Positions 7,686-15,065 are shown, counted from the stretch's first letter. The stretch is 64,000 bases of DNA from Flavobacterium sp. MFBS3-15 (GCF_026107645.2 NZ_JAPCHV010000016.1:1-64000); one strand, 5' to 3'. Notes: generated from the letters alone by a model not told the origin. Made by a program: numbers and translations.

Positions 7686-7693
7686 TATATTTG
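7686..7693 (+). promoter_or_regulatory. -7 box of uvrB promoter
   Basis: TATATTTG matches the Bacteroidetes sigma-A -7 consensus TAnnTTTG exactly. It lies 16 bp before the uvrB ATG. No clear TTG -33 element is present at the usual distance. Confidence 0.6.
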
Positions 7694-7709
7694 TAAAAAA
7701 GCGAAACGA

Positions 7710-9695
7710 ATGAGATTTAATGTTGTATCGGAGTATAAGCCGATGGGCGACCAGCCCGAGGCGATAAAGCAGCTGAGCGCGGGAATTGAGATGGGCGAAC
7801 GCTTCCAGACGCTGCTGGGGGTAACAGGATCTGGTAAGACCTTTACCATGGCCAATGTGATACAGGAGGTGCAGAAACCCACGCTGGTGCTGGCCCACAA
7901 CAAGACGCTGGCGGCGCAGCTGTACAGCGAGTTCAAGCAGTTTTTCCCGAACAATGCCGTGGAGTACTTCGTGTCCTACTACGACTACTACCAACCCGAG
8001 GCCTATATACCTGTAACAGGGTTGTACATAGAAAAAGACCTTTCGATAAACGAGGAGCTCGAAAAGATGCGCCTCAGCACCACCTCTTCCCTGCTCTCGG
8101 GCCGCCGCGACGTGCTGGTTGTGGCATCGGTGTCGTGCCTGTACGGTATCGGTAACCCCGTCGAGTTCCAGAAGAACGTCGTGTCCATAAAGCGGGGCGA
8201 GATGATATCGCGCACCAAGCTGCTGCACCGCCTCGTGCAAAGCCTCTACGCCCGTACCGAAGCCGACTTTACGCCGGGCACCTTCCGCATCAAGGGCGAT
8301 ACGGTGGAGGTATTCCCGAGCTATGGGGATGAGCCGTTCCGCATCCACTTTTTCGGGGATGAGATCGAGGAGATTGAGGCCTTTGACAAAGCGACTTCCA
8401 AAGTCATTGAAAAATACGACCGCCTGAACATTTACCCCGCCAATATGTTCGTTACCAGTCCCGATGTGCTGCAAAGCGCCATTTGGGACATACAGCAGGA
8501 CCTGGTGAAGCAGGTGGACTATTTTAAGGAAATAGGCAAGCATCTGGAGGCCAAGCGCCTGGAGGAACGCACCAACTTCGACCTTGAGATGATACGCGAA
8601 CTGGGCTACTGCTCGGGCATTGAGAACTACTCGCGCTACCTGGACCGCAGGCTGCCCGGCACGCGCCCGTTCTGCCTGCTGGACTATTTCCCGAAAGACT
8701 TCCTGATGGTGATCGACGAAAGCCACGTGACCGTAAGCCAGGTGCACGCCATGTACGGCGGCGACCGTTCGCGTAAGGAAAACCTCGTGGAATACGGTTT
8801 CCGCCTGCCGGCCGCGATGGATAACCGCCCGTTGAAATTCGAGGAATTTGAAGCCATGCAGAACCAGGTGGTGTACGTAAGCGCCACCCCTGCCGACTAT
8901 GAGCTCGAGAAAAGCGGCGGCGTATATGTGGAGCAGGTAATCCGTCCGACAGGATTGCTTGACCCGATCATCGAGATTCGCCCGAGCCTGAACCAGATAG
9001 ATGACCTTATTGAAGAGATACACCAGCGTGTGGAGCTGGACGAGCGTGTGCTTGTGACCACCCTGACCAAGCGCATGGCCGAGGAACTCGCCAAATACCT
9101 GACGAAAGTATCCATCCGATGCCGCTACATCCACAGCGAGGTGGACACGCTGGAACGTGTGGAGATCATGCAGGACCTTAGGAAGGGCATTTTCGACGTA
9201 CTGATTGGTGTAAACCTTTTGCGTGAGGGGCTTGACCTGCCGGAGGTGTCGCTCGTAGCGATACTGGACGCCGACAAGGAGGGCTTCCTGCGTTCGAACC
9301 GTTCGCTGATACAGACTGTAGGCCGTGCCGCGCGTAACGTGAACGGCAAGGCGATTATGTATGCCGACAAGATTACCGACAGCATGCAGCGCACCATTGA
9401 CGAAACCAACTACCGCCGCGAGAAGCAGCACAACTTTAACGTGGCCAACGGCATTGTGCCTACCGCCCTGAACAAGAAGATCGAGAACTCGACCCTGGGC
9501 AGGAGCAACGCCTACAAGATTGAGCATGCACCCAAAGTTGCCGCCGAACCCGACACGACCTATATGTCGAAAATTGACATTGAGAAAATCATCCGCGAGA
9601 AGCGCAAGTCGATGGAGAAAGCCGCTAAGGAACTGGACTTTTTACAGGCAGCGAAGTTGAGGGATGAGATTAAGGCGTTGCAGGAGAAAGTGTAG
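7710..9695 (+). CDS. uvrB: excinuclease ABC subunit B
   Basis: 661 residues. DNA-damage-verifying helicase of nucleotide excision repair, working with UvrA (encoded at 28214) and UvrC. Walker A GVTGSGKT is at 37-44. The strand-clamping beta-hairpin region YYDYYQPEAYIP follows near 92-103. DESHVTVSQVHAMYGGDRSRK marks motif II and the region after it, and GLDLPEVSLVAILDADKEGF marks the helicase C-terminal core. A UVR motif closes the protein (AKELDFLQAAKLRDEIKALQ). Start follows a consensus -7 box. The final 95 bp are repeated in decayed form at 10519-10612, suggesting that something inserted at this gene end. Confidence 0.97.
   Translation: MRFNVVSEYKPMGDQPEAIKQLSAGIEMGERFQTLLGVTGSGKTFTMANVIQEVQKPTLVLAHNKTLAAQLYSEFKQFFPNNAVEYFVSYYDYYQPEAYIPVTGLYIEKDLSINEELEKMRLSTTSSLLSGRRDVLVVASVSCLYGIGNPVEFQKNVVSIKRGEMISRTKLLHRLVQSLYARTEADFTPGTFRIKGDTVEVFPSYGDEPFRIHFFGDEIEEIEAFDKATSKVIEKYDRLNIYPANMFVTSPDVLQSAIWDIQQDLVKQVDYFKEIGKHLEAKRLEERTNFDLEMIRELGYCSGIENYSRYLDRRLPGTRPFCLLDYFPKDFLMVIDESHVTVSQVHAMYGGDRSRKENLVEYGFRLPAAMDNRPLKFEEFEAMQNQVVYVSATPADYELEKSGGVYVEQVIRPTGLLDPIIEIRPSLNQIDDLIEEIHQRVELDERVLVTTLTKRMAEELAKYLTKVSIRCRYIHSEVDTLERVEIMQDLRKGIFDVLIGVNLLREGLDLPEVSLVAILDADKEGFLRSNRSLIQTVGRAARNVNGKAIMYADKITDSMQRTIDETNYRREKQHNFNVANGIVPTALNKKIENSTLGRSNAYKIEHAPKVAAEPDTTYMSKIDIEKIIREKRKSMEKAAKELDFLQAAKLRDEIKALQEKV
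9597..9690 (+). repeat. direct repeat, copy 1 (intact uvrB 3' end)
   Basis: The last coding segment of uvrB is repeated at 10519-10612. Positions 9609-9658 match 10531-10580 without a mismatch over 50 bp. The outer parts differ by substitutions only. The copies are 922 bp apart. Confidence 0.9.
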
Positions 9696-9746
9696 TTTTT
9701 AGTTCAGGGTTTGGAGTTCAGAGTTTAGGGTTTGGAGTTTCGGGTT
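9694..9746. repeat. degenerate GTTTGGAGTT/GTTTAGGGTT simple repeat
   Basis: Right after the uvrB stop there are imperfect tandem units of the form GTTCAGGGTTTGGAGTTCAG and GTTTAGGGTTTGGAGTTTCG. It is a low-complexity, strongly G/T-biased stretch that separates uvrB from the next gene. No terminator hairpin is apparent. Confidence 0.55.
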
Positions 9747-9780
9747 GATTAAAGGTGTGTGTGTATATGCTTATTTTTTA

Positions 9781-9788
9781 TACATTTG
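9781..9788 (+). promoter_or_regulatory. -7 box before the nucleotidyltransferase gene
   Basis: TACATTTG is a perfect TAnnTTTG match. The first ATG of the gene (9792) is only four bases downstream, in the string TACATTTGGGTATG, which also occurs at 23678. Either the mRNA is leaderless or translation starts at the second ATG (9813). Confidence 0.55.
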
Positions 9789-9791
9789 GGT

Positions 9792-10094
9792 ATGACAACA
9801 AGAAATGACATAATGCATCAATTGAAAATCCACAAAAGGGAATTTTCAAAGTTCGGCATTCATTCCGTTGGCTTGTTTGGCTCCTACATCAGGAATGAAC
9901 AAACGACAAACAGTGATATTGACCTGCTCATCGACTTTGAGCCGGGCAAAGCGACGTTCGATAACCTCATGGCCTTTCATGATATAGTGGAAAACCTTTT
10001 CCGCAATACTAAGGTTGAAGTAGTTACTAAAAACAGCCTGAGCCCTTATATTGGGCCAAGGATTTTAAATGAGGTGCAATACATTATTTACTAA
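9792..10094 (+). CDS. MNT-type minimal nucleotidyltransferase
   Basis: 100 residues from ATG 9792 (93 from the in-frame ATG at 9813). The DNA-polymerase-beta-like nucleotidyltransferase core is clear: GLFGSYIRNE (27-36), S41-D42-I43-D44 (the DxD metal-binding pair) and a third acidic strand KVEVV. Length fits stand-alone MNT proteins. Members commonly act as antitoxins that nucleotidylate a HEPN-domain toxin encoded next to them. No classic short HEPN gene follows directly, but a HEPN-like protein lies about 530 bp downstream. The gene sits between two copies of the uvrB 3' end. Nucleotidyltransferase identity is strong; antitoxin role is inference. Confidence 0.8.
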   Translation: MTTRNDIMHQLKIHKREFSKFGIHSVGLFGSYIRNEQTTNSDIDLLIDFEPGKATFDNLMAFHDIVENLFRNTKVEVVTKNSLSPYIGPRILNEVQYIIY

Positions 10095-10101
10095 GGCATC
10101 A

Positions 10102-10512
10102 ATGAAAGTAAAACCACTTTTGGCATTCATAATCATTGCTTTAGCCGTATTGCTTGTATTTAATTTCGATTTTGCGACTTCAGTAGTTCCTGGATGGCAC
10201 ACCACTGTTTACCCGCCCTTTTTCATATCCGGATTTTTCCTTTATTGGTTCTTACTGGTAACGATTTTATATATAGTATTTTTCCGAAACGCCTTTACGC
10301 GGAATGATGTTCTCTTTTACCTTATGCTGACATTGCCACTCCTTGTCTTAGTCCAATTTTTAAGATTAGCAGATGGGTATGTTGGTGAATGGCAAATCTC
10401 CCTCACGGTCCTGATGCCGATATTTATAATTTTTGTTGTGGCGTATTTTGTGGGGCAGGTGTGGTTGGTAGTTAAGATGTTGGGGATTGGGGTTAGGAAG
10501 ATTAGGACGTAA
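10102..10512 (+). CDS. small four-helix membrane protein, function unknown
   Basis: 136 residues starting at ATG 10102, eight bases after the nucleotidyltransferase stop codon, so the two are likely one transcript. Four hydrophobic segments are visible (about 6-24, 38-60, 70-90 and 102-128), with short polar loops and a basic C terminus (GVRKIRT). I do not recognise a family. It lies inside the interval bounded by the two uvrB-end copies. It could be a membrane-acting partner of the nucleotidyltransferase or merely a passenger. Confidence 0.65.
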   Translation: MKVKPLLAFIIIALAVLLVFNFDFATSVVPGWHTTVYPPFFISGFFLYWFLLVTILYIVFFRNAFTRNDVLFYLMLTLPLLVLVQFLRLADGYVGEWQISLTVLMPIFIIFVVAYFVGQVWLVVKMLGIGVRKIRT

Positions 10513-10518
10513 ATTCTT

Positions 10519-10612
10519 GAGAAGTGCAAATCGATGGAGAAAGCCGCTAAGGAACTGGACTTTTTACAGGCAGCGAAGTTAAGGGATGAAATTAAAGTGT
10601 TGTAGGAGAAAA
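10519..10612 (+). pseudogene. decayed copy of the uvrB 3' end
   Basis: This segment aligns base for base with 9597-9690 of uvrB, with 50 identical bases in the centre. Differences are mainly transitions towards A or T: CGC to TGC, TTG to TTA, GAG to GAA, GCG to GTG. CAG has become TAG, so the copy carries an in-frame stop before the natural end. There is no upstream uvrB sequence, so it cannot make UvrB. It marks the right border of the 9.7-10.5 kb cassette and is the strongest trace of past insertion or duplication in the window. Confidence 0.88.
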
Positions 10613-10624
10613 TTTAAATTAGTT

Positions 10625-11503
10625 ATGGAAAATAATAATCTATATGGTGGTCTCTCCAAAATCGAAATATCCGTAAATGAATTCGTTATAATGGAAGGTA
10701 TTATAATTAGAAAGACGTATGCCCATTTATTTGCGCCTTTCATGATTGCCTTTAGCCCACCAAAAGAAACTACCCCACTTAAAATTCACGGTGATGTAAA
10801 AGCAACAAAAGGAGGAATCGGATTTGATGTTTTGGTAGAAATAGAGATTCAAGATAATTATCTATATAATGAGACTTTTAATAAAGAAGAAATTATATGG
10901 TTTGTAACGGCCCTATTGAGGCTGGCAGAACATCCTTATATAATCAATTCTACTTTTTCCGACATATCGTTTAGTGAAGTTCTTACAAAAGATGCTAGTC
11001 CCACAGTATATCCTAACGAAATTAAACCTAGAATTTTTACTGTGCCAAAAGAAACAAAAGCCATAATAGCCGAAGACACGTTAAATTGGCTAAAAGAATA
11101 CCTCCCCCAAACATTGAGATTATGCAAGCAAAATCAAAAGTTTCACCATGCCTTGAAAGCATTTGACACGTCTACAATTTCTGGAAAAGCATCACTAGCA
11201 TTAATATCAATATGGGGAGCAATAGAACAATTATTTTCGCCAAATACTGGTGAGCTAAAATATAGAGTTTCTTCAAATTTGGCTGCGTATTTACACACGC
11301 ATGGTAAGGATAGACTGGATGTATTTAAACAATTGTCAAAACTATATAATGAACGTTCAGTCGCGGCACACACATCAAAAGATGTCGACTATTCACACGT
11401 TATAAGTTCTTTCGTTTATTTTAGAAACGCATTAATTAAAGTAATTGAAGATGGTAATGTTCCTAGTCAAGAAGAACTCGAAGAACTAATATTTAAAATA
11501 TAA
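10625..11503 (+). CDS. HEPN-like (ApeA-type) domain protein, candidate RNase
   Basis: 292 residues. The C-terminal third resembles the Apea-like HEPN domain: W197-G-A-I-E201 on the first helix, KYRVSSNLAAYL near 212-223, and YNERSVAAH at 241-249, which contains the R244-x4-H249 signature of HEPN ribonucleases. The N-terminal 150 residues are beta-rich and unassigned. I start at ATG 10625 because the longer frame would run through the decayed uvrB copy. The gene is much more AT-rich than uvrB. Related HEPN proteins act in phage defence by cleaving RNA, and here a nucleotidyltransferase gene lies upstream. Fold assignment is from motif reading only. Confidence 0.6.
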   Translation: MENNNLYGGLSKIEISVNEFVIMEGIIIRKTYAHLFAPFMIAFSPPKETTPLKIHGDVKATKGGIGFDVLVEIEIQDNYLYNETFNKEEIIWFVTALLRLAEHPYIINSTFSDISFSEVLTKDASPTVYPNEIKPRIFTVPKETKAIIAEDTLNWLKEYLPQTLRLCKQNQKFHHALKAFDTSTISGKASLALISIWGAIEQLFSPNTGELKYRVSSNLAAYLHTHGKDRLDVFKQLSKLYNERSVAAHTSKDVDYSHVISSFVYFRNALIKVIEDGNVPSQEELEELIFKI

Positions 11504-11623
11504 TAGATTAATTTTATAAATTCCCCCCCGCTGGCGAACACTACTCTCGCGCAAATAAGAATAAAACAAACTCTACCGGCAAGAGCTGGAAGCTCGCGCT
11601 ATCGACAATTGTAAACCAAAAGC

Positions 11624-11974
11624 ATGAAATACTATCACTACTTATTCATCGTGTTATTCCTTTTTAGTTGCCAAAAAGAAGTAAAAGAAAAACAGCCTAT
11701 ACTCCTCGCCGACAGGGAAGCCCCCTTGGGTTGGGTGTACCTGCGCATTTATCCCGATAGTACGTTTGAATTTGAAACCAGGGGTTTACGGGATAGAAAC
11801 CTTTTCGGCGGTAAAGCTGAAATTACAAATGACACAATATTCTTTCATTATAAAGATTCAATTCCTTATGCAGGAACCAAAGCAGTTTATACAAAAGGGG
11901 CTGTAGCCTATACTGACGGTAAAAATGGCATGCATGAATCACTCCAAATAAAACTTTCTAAATTGAACAAGTAA
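11624..11974 (+). CDS. small predicted lipoprotein
   Basis: 116 residues. The N terminus is a lipoprotein signal peptide (YLFIVLFLFSC) with the acylated cysteine at 16, followed by a charged linker (QKEVKEKQ). The mature part is mostly beta-like with no motif I know. It is followed after one base by the DUF4180 gene and may be co-transcribed with it. Upstream 120 bp contain an arm GGCAAGAGCTGGAAGCTCGCGC of a common interspersed sequence and no clear promoter. Function unknown. Confidence 0.65.
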   Translation: MKYYHYLFIVLFLFSCQKEVKEKQPILLADREAPLGWVYLRIYPDSTFEFETRGLRDRNLFGGKAEITNDTIFFHYKDSIPYAGTKAVYTKGAVAYTDGKNGMHESLQIKLSKLNK

Positions 11975-11975
11975 C

Positions 11976-12323
11976 ATGACCATCACCTTCCCCGCCCCTT
12001 CCATAGCCCACCTTGAATCCAACGACATCCTTCACGACGCGCAGGAAGCCGCGGAGCTATTGATCAACTGCCATTACCAGGGCGCGGACAGCCTTATCAT
12101 CCGTGAGGAAAACCTCCCTCCTGCGTTCTTCGACCTGAAAACGGGGCTGGCGGGCGACATCCTGCAGAAGTTCTCGACGTATAGCGGGAGGCTGGCCATC
12201 ATCGGCGATTTTTCAAAATATGACAGCAACAGCCTGAGGGATTTCATTTATGAAAGCAACAAAGGCAGGAGAATAAATTTTGTAAGTACTTTTGAGGAGG
12301 CTGTGAGGGTTTTATCTTTATAA
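11976..12323 (+). CDS. DUF4180 domain protein
   Basis: 115 residues. The whole protein fits the DUF4180 family: DAQEAAELLINCHYQGAD (21-38), PPAFFDLKTGLAGDILQKFS (48-67), RLAIIGDFSKY (71-81) and LRDFIYESNKG (86-96). The family has no established function. It begins one base after the lipoprotein stop and ends eight bases before the next gene. Its last codons (EEAVRVLSL) reappear in an isolated tail at 13466-13495, which suggests that another copy once existed nearby. Confidence 0.82.
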   Translation: MTITFPAPSIAHLESNDILHDAQEAAELLINCHYQGADSLIIREENLPPAFFDLKTGLAGDILQKFSTYSGRLAIIGDFSKYDSNSLRDFIYESNKGRRINFVSTFEEAVRVLSL

Positions 12324-12331
12324 TAGTTACA

Positions 12332-12880
12332 ATGGATAAGTTTGAACTGAAAATAATACGTCAACACTGGATTAAGGATGATGGCTTAGATGATAAGGCA
12401 GACCTATGTTCCCACGGAACTGTTTTTGTACAGATCGGAAATGAGATTCTTTCTTCTGAAAACGACAGTTTCTGGTGCACAAGCGCAGCAGCGCTGTTAC
12501 TAATGCGTACAGTCTTTAATGACTATGCCATTGGAGATTTCGAAAGCCAGCTTATCCCCTGTTGCGGGCATTTCATGTATTCTAATGAAAGTGGGGACTC
12601 GGTAGTAATTGGCGGATGCAATTGCGGTATTGACTGGAACGTACTTCACAAAGATAATGCCGTTCAGTTATCTACCTTAAATACCAATGTAACCGTAACT
12701 ATTGACGAGTATAAAACTGCGATAATGGATTTTGTTAACGATGTTGAGCTATTTTATGGAAATCCGAACGAAAAGATAGTAACTCCTGACGGATTTACTG
12801 AAAGTGGTTTTGCTCTTTTTTGGAAGAATTGGAAAGAGTTAAAAGACCGGCTAATGCTCAGTAATGAATACCTATGGTAA
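12332..12880 (+). CDS. hypothetical protein with clustered cysteines
   Basis: 182 residues, soluble, acidic. It contains CCGH near residue 75 and CNCG near 96, plus other single cysteines, arranged like a possible metal site; no known zinc-binding family comes to mind. The sequence SSENDSFWCTSAAALLLMRTVF near the centre is probably the hydrophobic core. It follows the DUF4180 gene by eight bases and is likely in the same transcript. It might be an immunity-type protein, but I see nothing that proves it. Confidence 0.6.
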   Translation: MDKFELKIIRQHWIKDDGLDDKADLCSHGTVFVQIGNEILSSENDSFWCTSAAALLLMRTVFNDYAIGDFESQLIPCCGHFMYSNESGDSVVIGGCNCGIDWNVLHKDNAVQLSTLNTNVTVTIDEYKTAIMDFVNDVELFYGNPNEKIVTPDGFTESGFALFWKNWKELKDRLMLSNEYLW

Positions 12881-12918
12881 AGCCATTCTTGTGAAATTCA
12901 ACATTTATAACTAAAAAA

Positions 12919-12938
12919 AGCCCCACAATCGCGAGGCT
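12919..12938 (-). terminator. weak terminator for the minus-strand gene at 12959
   Basis: AGCC (12919-12922) pairs with GGCT (12935-12938), extended by one further pair after a mismatch. Read on the minus strand a run of seven T follows. The short stem makes this a weak call. Confidence 0.4.
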
Positions 12939-12958
12939 CAGTATAGTATGTATGGAGC

Positions 12959-13330
12959 TTAGTTGAACTTAGCCGCAATCATTTCGATAAGCTTTTCATC
13001 GCTCATTTTATTGGAAGTGCTTTCGTCAGCTAATGCATTTTTATACTGTGGCGTGCCGGCAAGGAATTTCATGAATTGTTCCTGGGAATCTCCCGTACCG
13101 GTAATGTGGATCTCGTCTACATTCTGCATCAGCGCCGCAATTTCCTTAAAGAACTTTTGCGTCAGCCCCTGCTCATGGTTGTTTTTTGCATTCTCGCTGG
13201 AATTGCCCTCCGCGCCGGGGTTGGTAACATGGCCCAGCACTACGAAATCACCGTCGCCGGATGTTCCTTTACCTACTACCGTTGCATGGTGGCCGTCCAT
13301 CCATACGCCAAACTGTTTCTTATCAGACAT
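12959..13330 (-). CDS. conserved hypothetical protein, eRF1/host-attachment-like fold
   Basis: 123 residues. The N terminus (MSDKKQFGVWMDGHHATVVG) looks like a first beta hairpin. The centre has LTQKFFKEIAALMQNVDEIH, followed by ITGTGDSQEQFMKFLAGTPQ, resembling the small bacterial proteins related to eRF1 domain 2 and 'host attachment' proteins, some of which act at the ribosome. There is no GGQ loop. It is an isolated minus-strand gene between converging neighbours, ending at a weak terminator. Family placement is tentative; a plain hypothetical protein is the safe reading. Confidence 0.6.
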   Translation of the reverse strand: MSDKKQFGVWMDGHHATVVGKGTSGDGDFVVLGHVTNPGAEGNSSENAKNNHEQGLTQKFFKEIAALMQNVDEIHITGTGDSQEQFMKFLAGTPQYKNALADESTSNKMSDEKLIEMIAAKFN

Positions 13331-13871
13331 AAATTGTTGTTTTTGTAAATGTATGCCTATAAAGAGCTACTACTGTTTTAATTGGGTTAAGATTGGCAAT
13401 TTATTTGCACCATAATAAAAGGAATGCATGGATACTGTTTTGCGGACGTTACTGTGGCGAGTTTGGAGGAGGCTGTGAGGGTATTGTCGTTGTAGTCACA
13501 GTATAATAGTGAAAGCTTCGGTGGCGGTTTTAGGGTTTGCATCAAAATTGGATTGGGCATTAAAATTATCTCCGGACATTTCAATAATGGAAAGTTCCGC
13601 TTTTGTTTCAAAAATGCATTTTCCCATTATTTAACCGGACGGAAAATCGCCCGGACTCAAAATTCACACCGGCAGTGCCCTAAAACCATCGGCAGTATCA
13701 TCAAAAATACCCATGTCAAAACCATAGGGTACCCCCAACAGGATGAAAAAAGGGTATAAAAAGGCCCTGCCATATCCAGGAGGATGTCCTCAATAAAAAA
13801 TTGGTCTTTTGTTTCATTTTTGTTTCGCGTCAAATCACCCGATGCCAAAAAAATGAAAAATGGAAGGTGTG
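13331..13871. other. 541-bp stretch without a supported gene
   Basis: The left part holds the isolated DUF4180 tail (13442-13495). Further right are short frames on the minus strand coding hydrophobic peptides (for example around 13660-13780), none with a clear start, length or codon pattern. An inverted pair CCGGACGG/CCCGGAC around 13638-13655 is short. I see no promoter, RNA gene or mobile element. Confidence 0.5.
13442..13495 (+). pseudogene. isolated 3' tail of a DUF4180 gene
   Basis: The frame ends ...ASLEEAVRVLSL followed by TAG, which copies the last residues of the DUF4180 protein encoded at 11976-12323 (STFEEAVRVLSL). Seventeen bases are identical (13466-13482 and 12294-12310). Upstream residues (FADVTV) fit the family's preceding strand only loosely and no N-terminal part exists. 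It is a remnant of another DUF4180 copy or of a 3'-end duplication, about 1.17 kb from the intact gene. Confidence 0.65.
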
Positions 13872-14111
13872 TTATTTTTGGGAAATTTTCTTCGAAAACC
13901 CGTTCGACACGAAAAACACCATGGTATTGCTGCGCTTTTTCAGCAGGCTCCAGTTGATGATGACGCCCACGACGCAAATGATCATCAGGATAGCGAGTAA
14001 AGCAATGTATATCAGGTCGTTGACATCTCCGGACACGGGAAATTCCAGCACGAAAAAGTACAGTGATATAATGAATACGATTATTGATAATATGAGAGAA
14101 AATAATCTCAT
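13872..14111 (-). CDS. small two-helix membrane protein
   Basis: 79 residues. Two hydrophobic segments (about 3-22 and 34-53) flank a short polar loop (EFPVSGDVND), followed by a basic tail (LLKKRSNTMVFFVSNGFSKK). Start is the only early ATG. It is AT-rich, isolated, and another minus-strand frame overlaps its 3' half. I do not recognise a family; coding status rests on the membrane-protein pattern. Confidence 0.5.
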   Translation of the reverse strand: MRLFSLILSIIVFIISLYFFVLEFPVSGDVNDLIYIALLAILMIICVVGVIINWSLLKKRSNTMVFFVSNGFSKKISQK

Positions 14112-14304
14112 GCCTTTTACTTTAGGGATAATAATGTAATGTTACAGCAAAAGGAAATCAGTATTAGTTAGTAATAATAATGCTTTTTGGCATTGAAACC
14201 GAAGTAGTTACAACGCAGGCTGTTGAATTTTAGTATGATACAAATTTAAGGGATTTTATGTTATCCTTAACATTTCGGAGAAGTTTATTTGAACAAATGA
14301 TTGT

Positions 14305-14799
14305 TCATAACGCGACCATAAGCGCCTGCATTGACTCATACTCCCCTTCCCTGCCCGTTATCCTGTATATGAAGTCATATTCGATTTCCCCGTCCAGAAA
14401 ATCCTGGTAAAACTTTGATTCCATTACCAGCTTTTCGTTCTCATCTGCCTCCGCAGGCTGCAGGGTCATTTCCTTGTTGCATACTCCTTCGGCTACAAAC
14501 TCAAACGTGTCTTTCTCATAAGTTTTTATAACACCAACAATCTCAAAATCAGGGCTATCAATATTCTTATACACATCGATGTCGAGTTTTATGGCATGCT
14601 CGCGGTACTCGGCAGCAATGCTGTGCTCGTTTTCCTTGAACTTGAAATGCCCATCGGTTTTAAAAAACTCCTTAAATCCGTCGAAAATACGCTTTATTTC
14701 CTCCTTTTTCAGTTCTTTCCGCTTGTAATCATAACGCTTTTTGAGCGTGTCATGCTCCGCCTTGATATCGATCTTTATTTTGAGGTAGCCTAAATCCAT
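14305..14799 (-). CDS. hypothetical protein, charged N terminus
   Basis: 164 residues. The N-terminal 55 residues are strongly charged and helical (KKRYDYKRKELKKEEIKRIFDGFKEFF region), the remainder is mixed alpha/beta with no recognised motif. It starts two bases after the stop of the next minus-strand gene (14802-15065), so the two form an operon and may act together. No signal peptide or membrane segment is visible, so it is cytoplasmic. Function unknown. Confidence 0.6.
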   Translation of the reverse strand: MDLGYLKIKIDIKAEHDTLKKRYDYKRKELKKEEIKRIFDGFKEFFKTDGHFKFKENEHSIAAEYREHAIKLDIDVYKNIDSPDFEIVGVIKTYEKDTFEFVAEGVCNKEMTLQPAEADENEKLVMESKFYQDFLDGEIEYDFIYRITGREGEYESMQALMVAL

Positions 14800-14801
14800 G
14801 A

Positions 14802-15065
14802 TTACAGTTCAGCAACTTTAGGTTTGTAGAAATTCACGTAGAAAAAATTGTTGGGATCCACATTTGCTTGTACTACCATCGCTTTTATCTTCTCTGTCCT
14901 TTCGGAGTCGGTTGCACCCAGGAACAAAAGCAGCTCTGCAAGATTGCCAAACTTAAAGCTTAGGCCGGTATTTAAGGAATATTCGGTAATACTGTACTCG
15001 GCAGTCTGCACATCCACACCCGCTTGGGCAAAAGCATCGTGTATTATTTTGAAATTATCGGTCAT
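14802..15065 (-). CDS. small hypothetical protein upstream in a two-gene operon
   Basis: 87 residues from ATG 15065 (a TTG nine codons earlier is less likely). It begins MTDNFKIIHDAFAQAG and ends KPKVAEL. Helical first half, then GLSFKFGNLAELLLFLG with a hydrophobic core. No family recognised. It directly precedes the gene ending at 14305, with a two-base gap that indicates co-translation. Confidence 0.55.
   Translation of the reverse strand: MTDNFKIIHDAFAQAGVDVQTAEYSITEYSLNTGLSFKFGNLAELLLFLGATDSERTEKIKAMVVQANVDPNNFFYVNFYKPKVAEL

Larger units (their letters stand above)
6927..7709. other. 783-bp gene-free repeat region
   Basis: No convincing coding frame lies here. The stretch holds nested repeats: a block beginning TGAAAAAAGCTTCACTCCTG occurs at 7105 and again at 7360 (255 bp apart), and a block with CCAAAGGAGAGG and GAGACGTGCCGACAGT occurs at 7195-7299 and 7529-7639. 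Both second blocks end in a GAGATTTCTCC...CGGTCGAAA element. Many CCTCCCC/GGGGAGG inverted arms could form hairpins. It also carries the uvrB promoter at its right end. Confidence 0.75.

Noticed and set aside
7671..9527. 618-codon minus-strand frame opposite uvrB
   Set aside because: It overlaps uvrB almost entirely, has no recognisable domain and no start signals. Long antisense frames are common opposite GC-rich conserved genes.
10586..10624. Upstream in-frame extension of the HEPN-like gene
   Set aside because: The extra codons (reading MKLKCCRRKFKLV) come from the decayed uvrB copy read out of frame, so the ATG at 10625 is the better start.
13657..13977. Minus-strand frame of 106 codons that ends in a hydrophobic peptide
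   Set aside because: It overlaps the small membrane-protein gene in another frame, and its C-terminal part lacks a clear start or family. I treat this stretch as without a supported gene.
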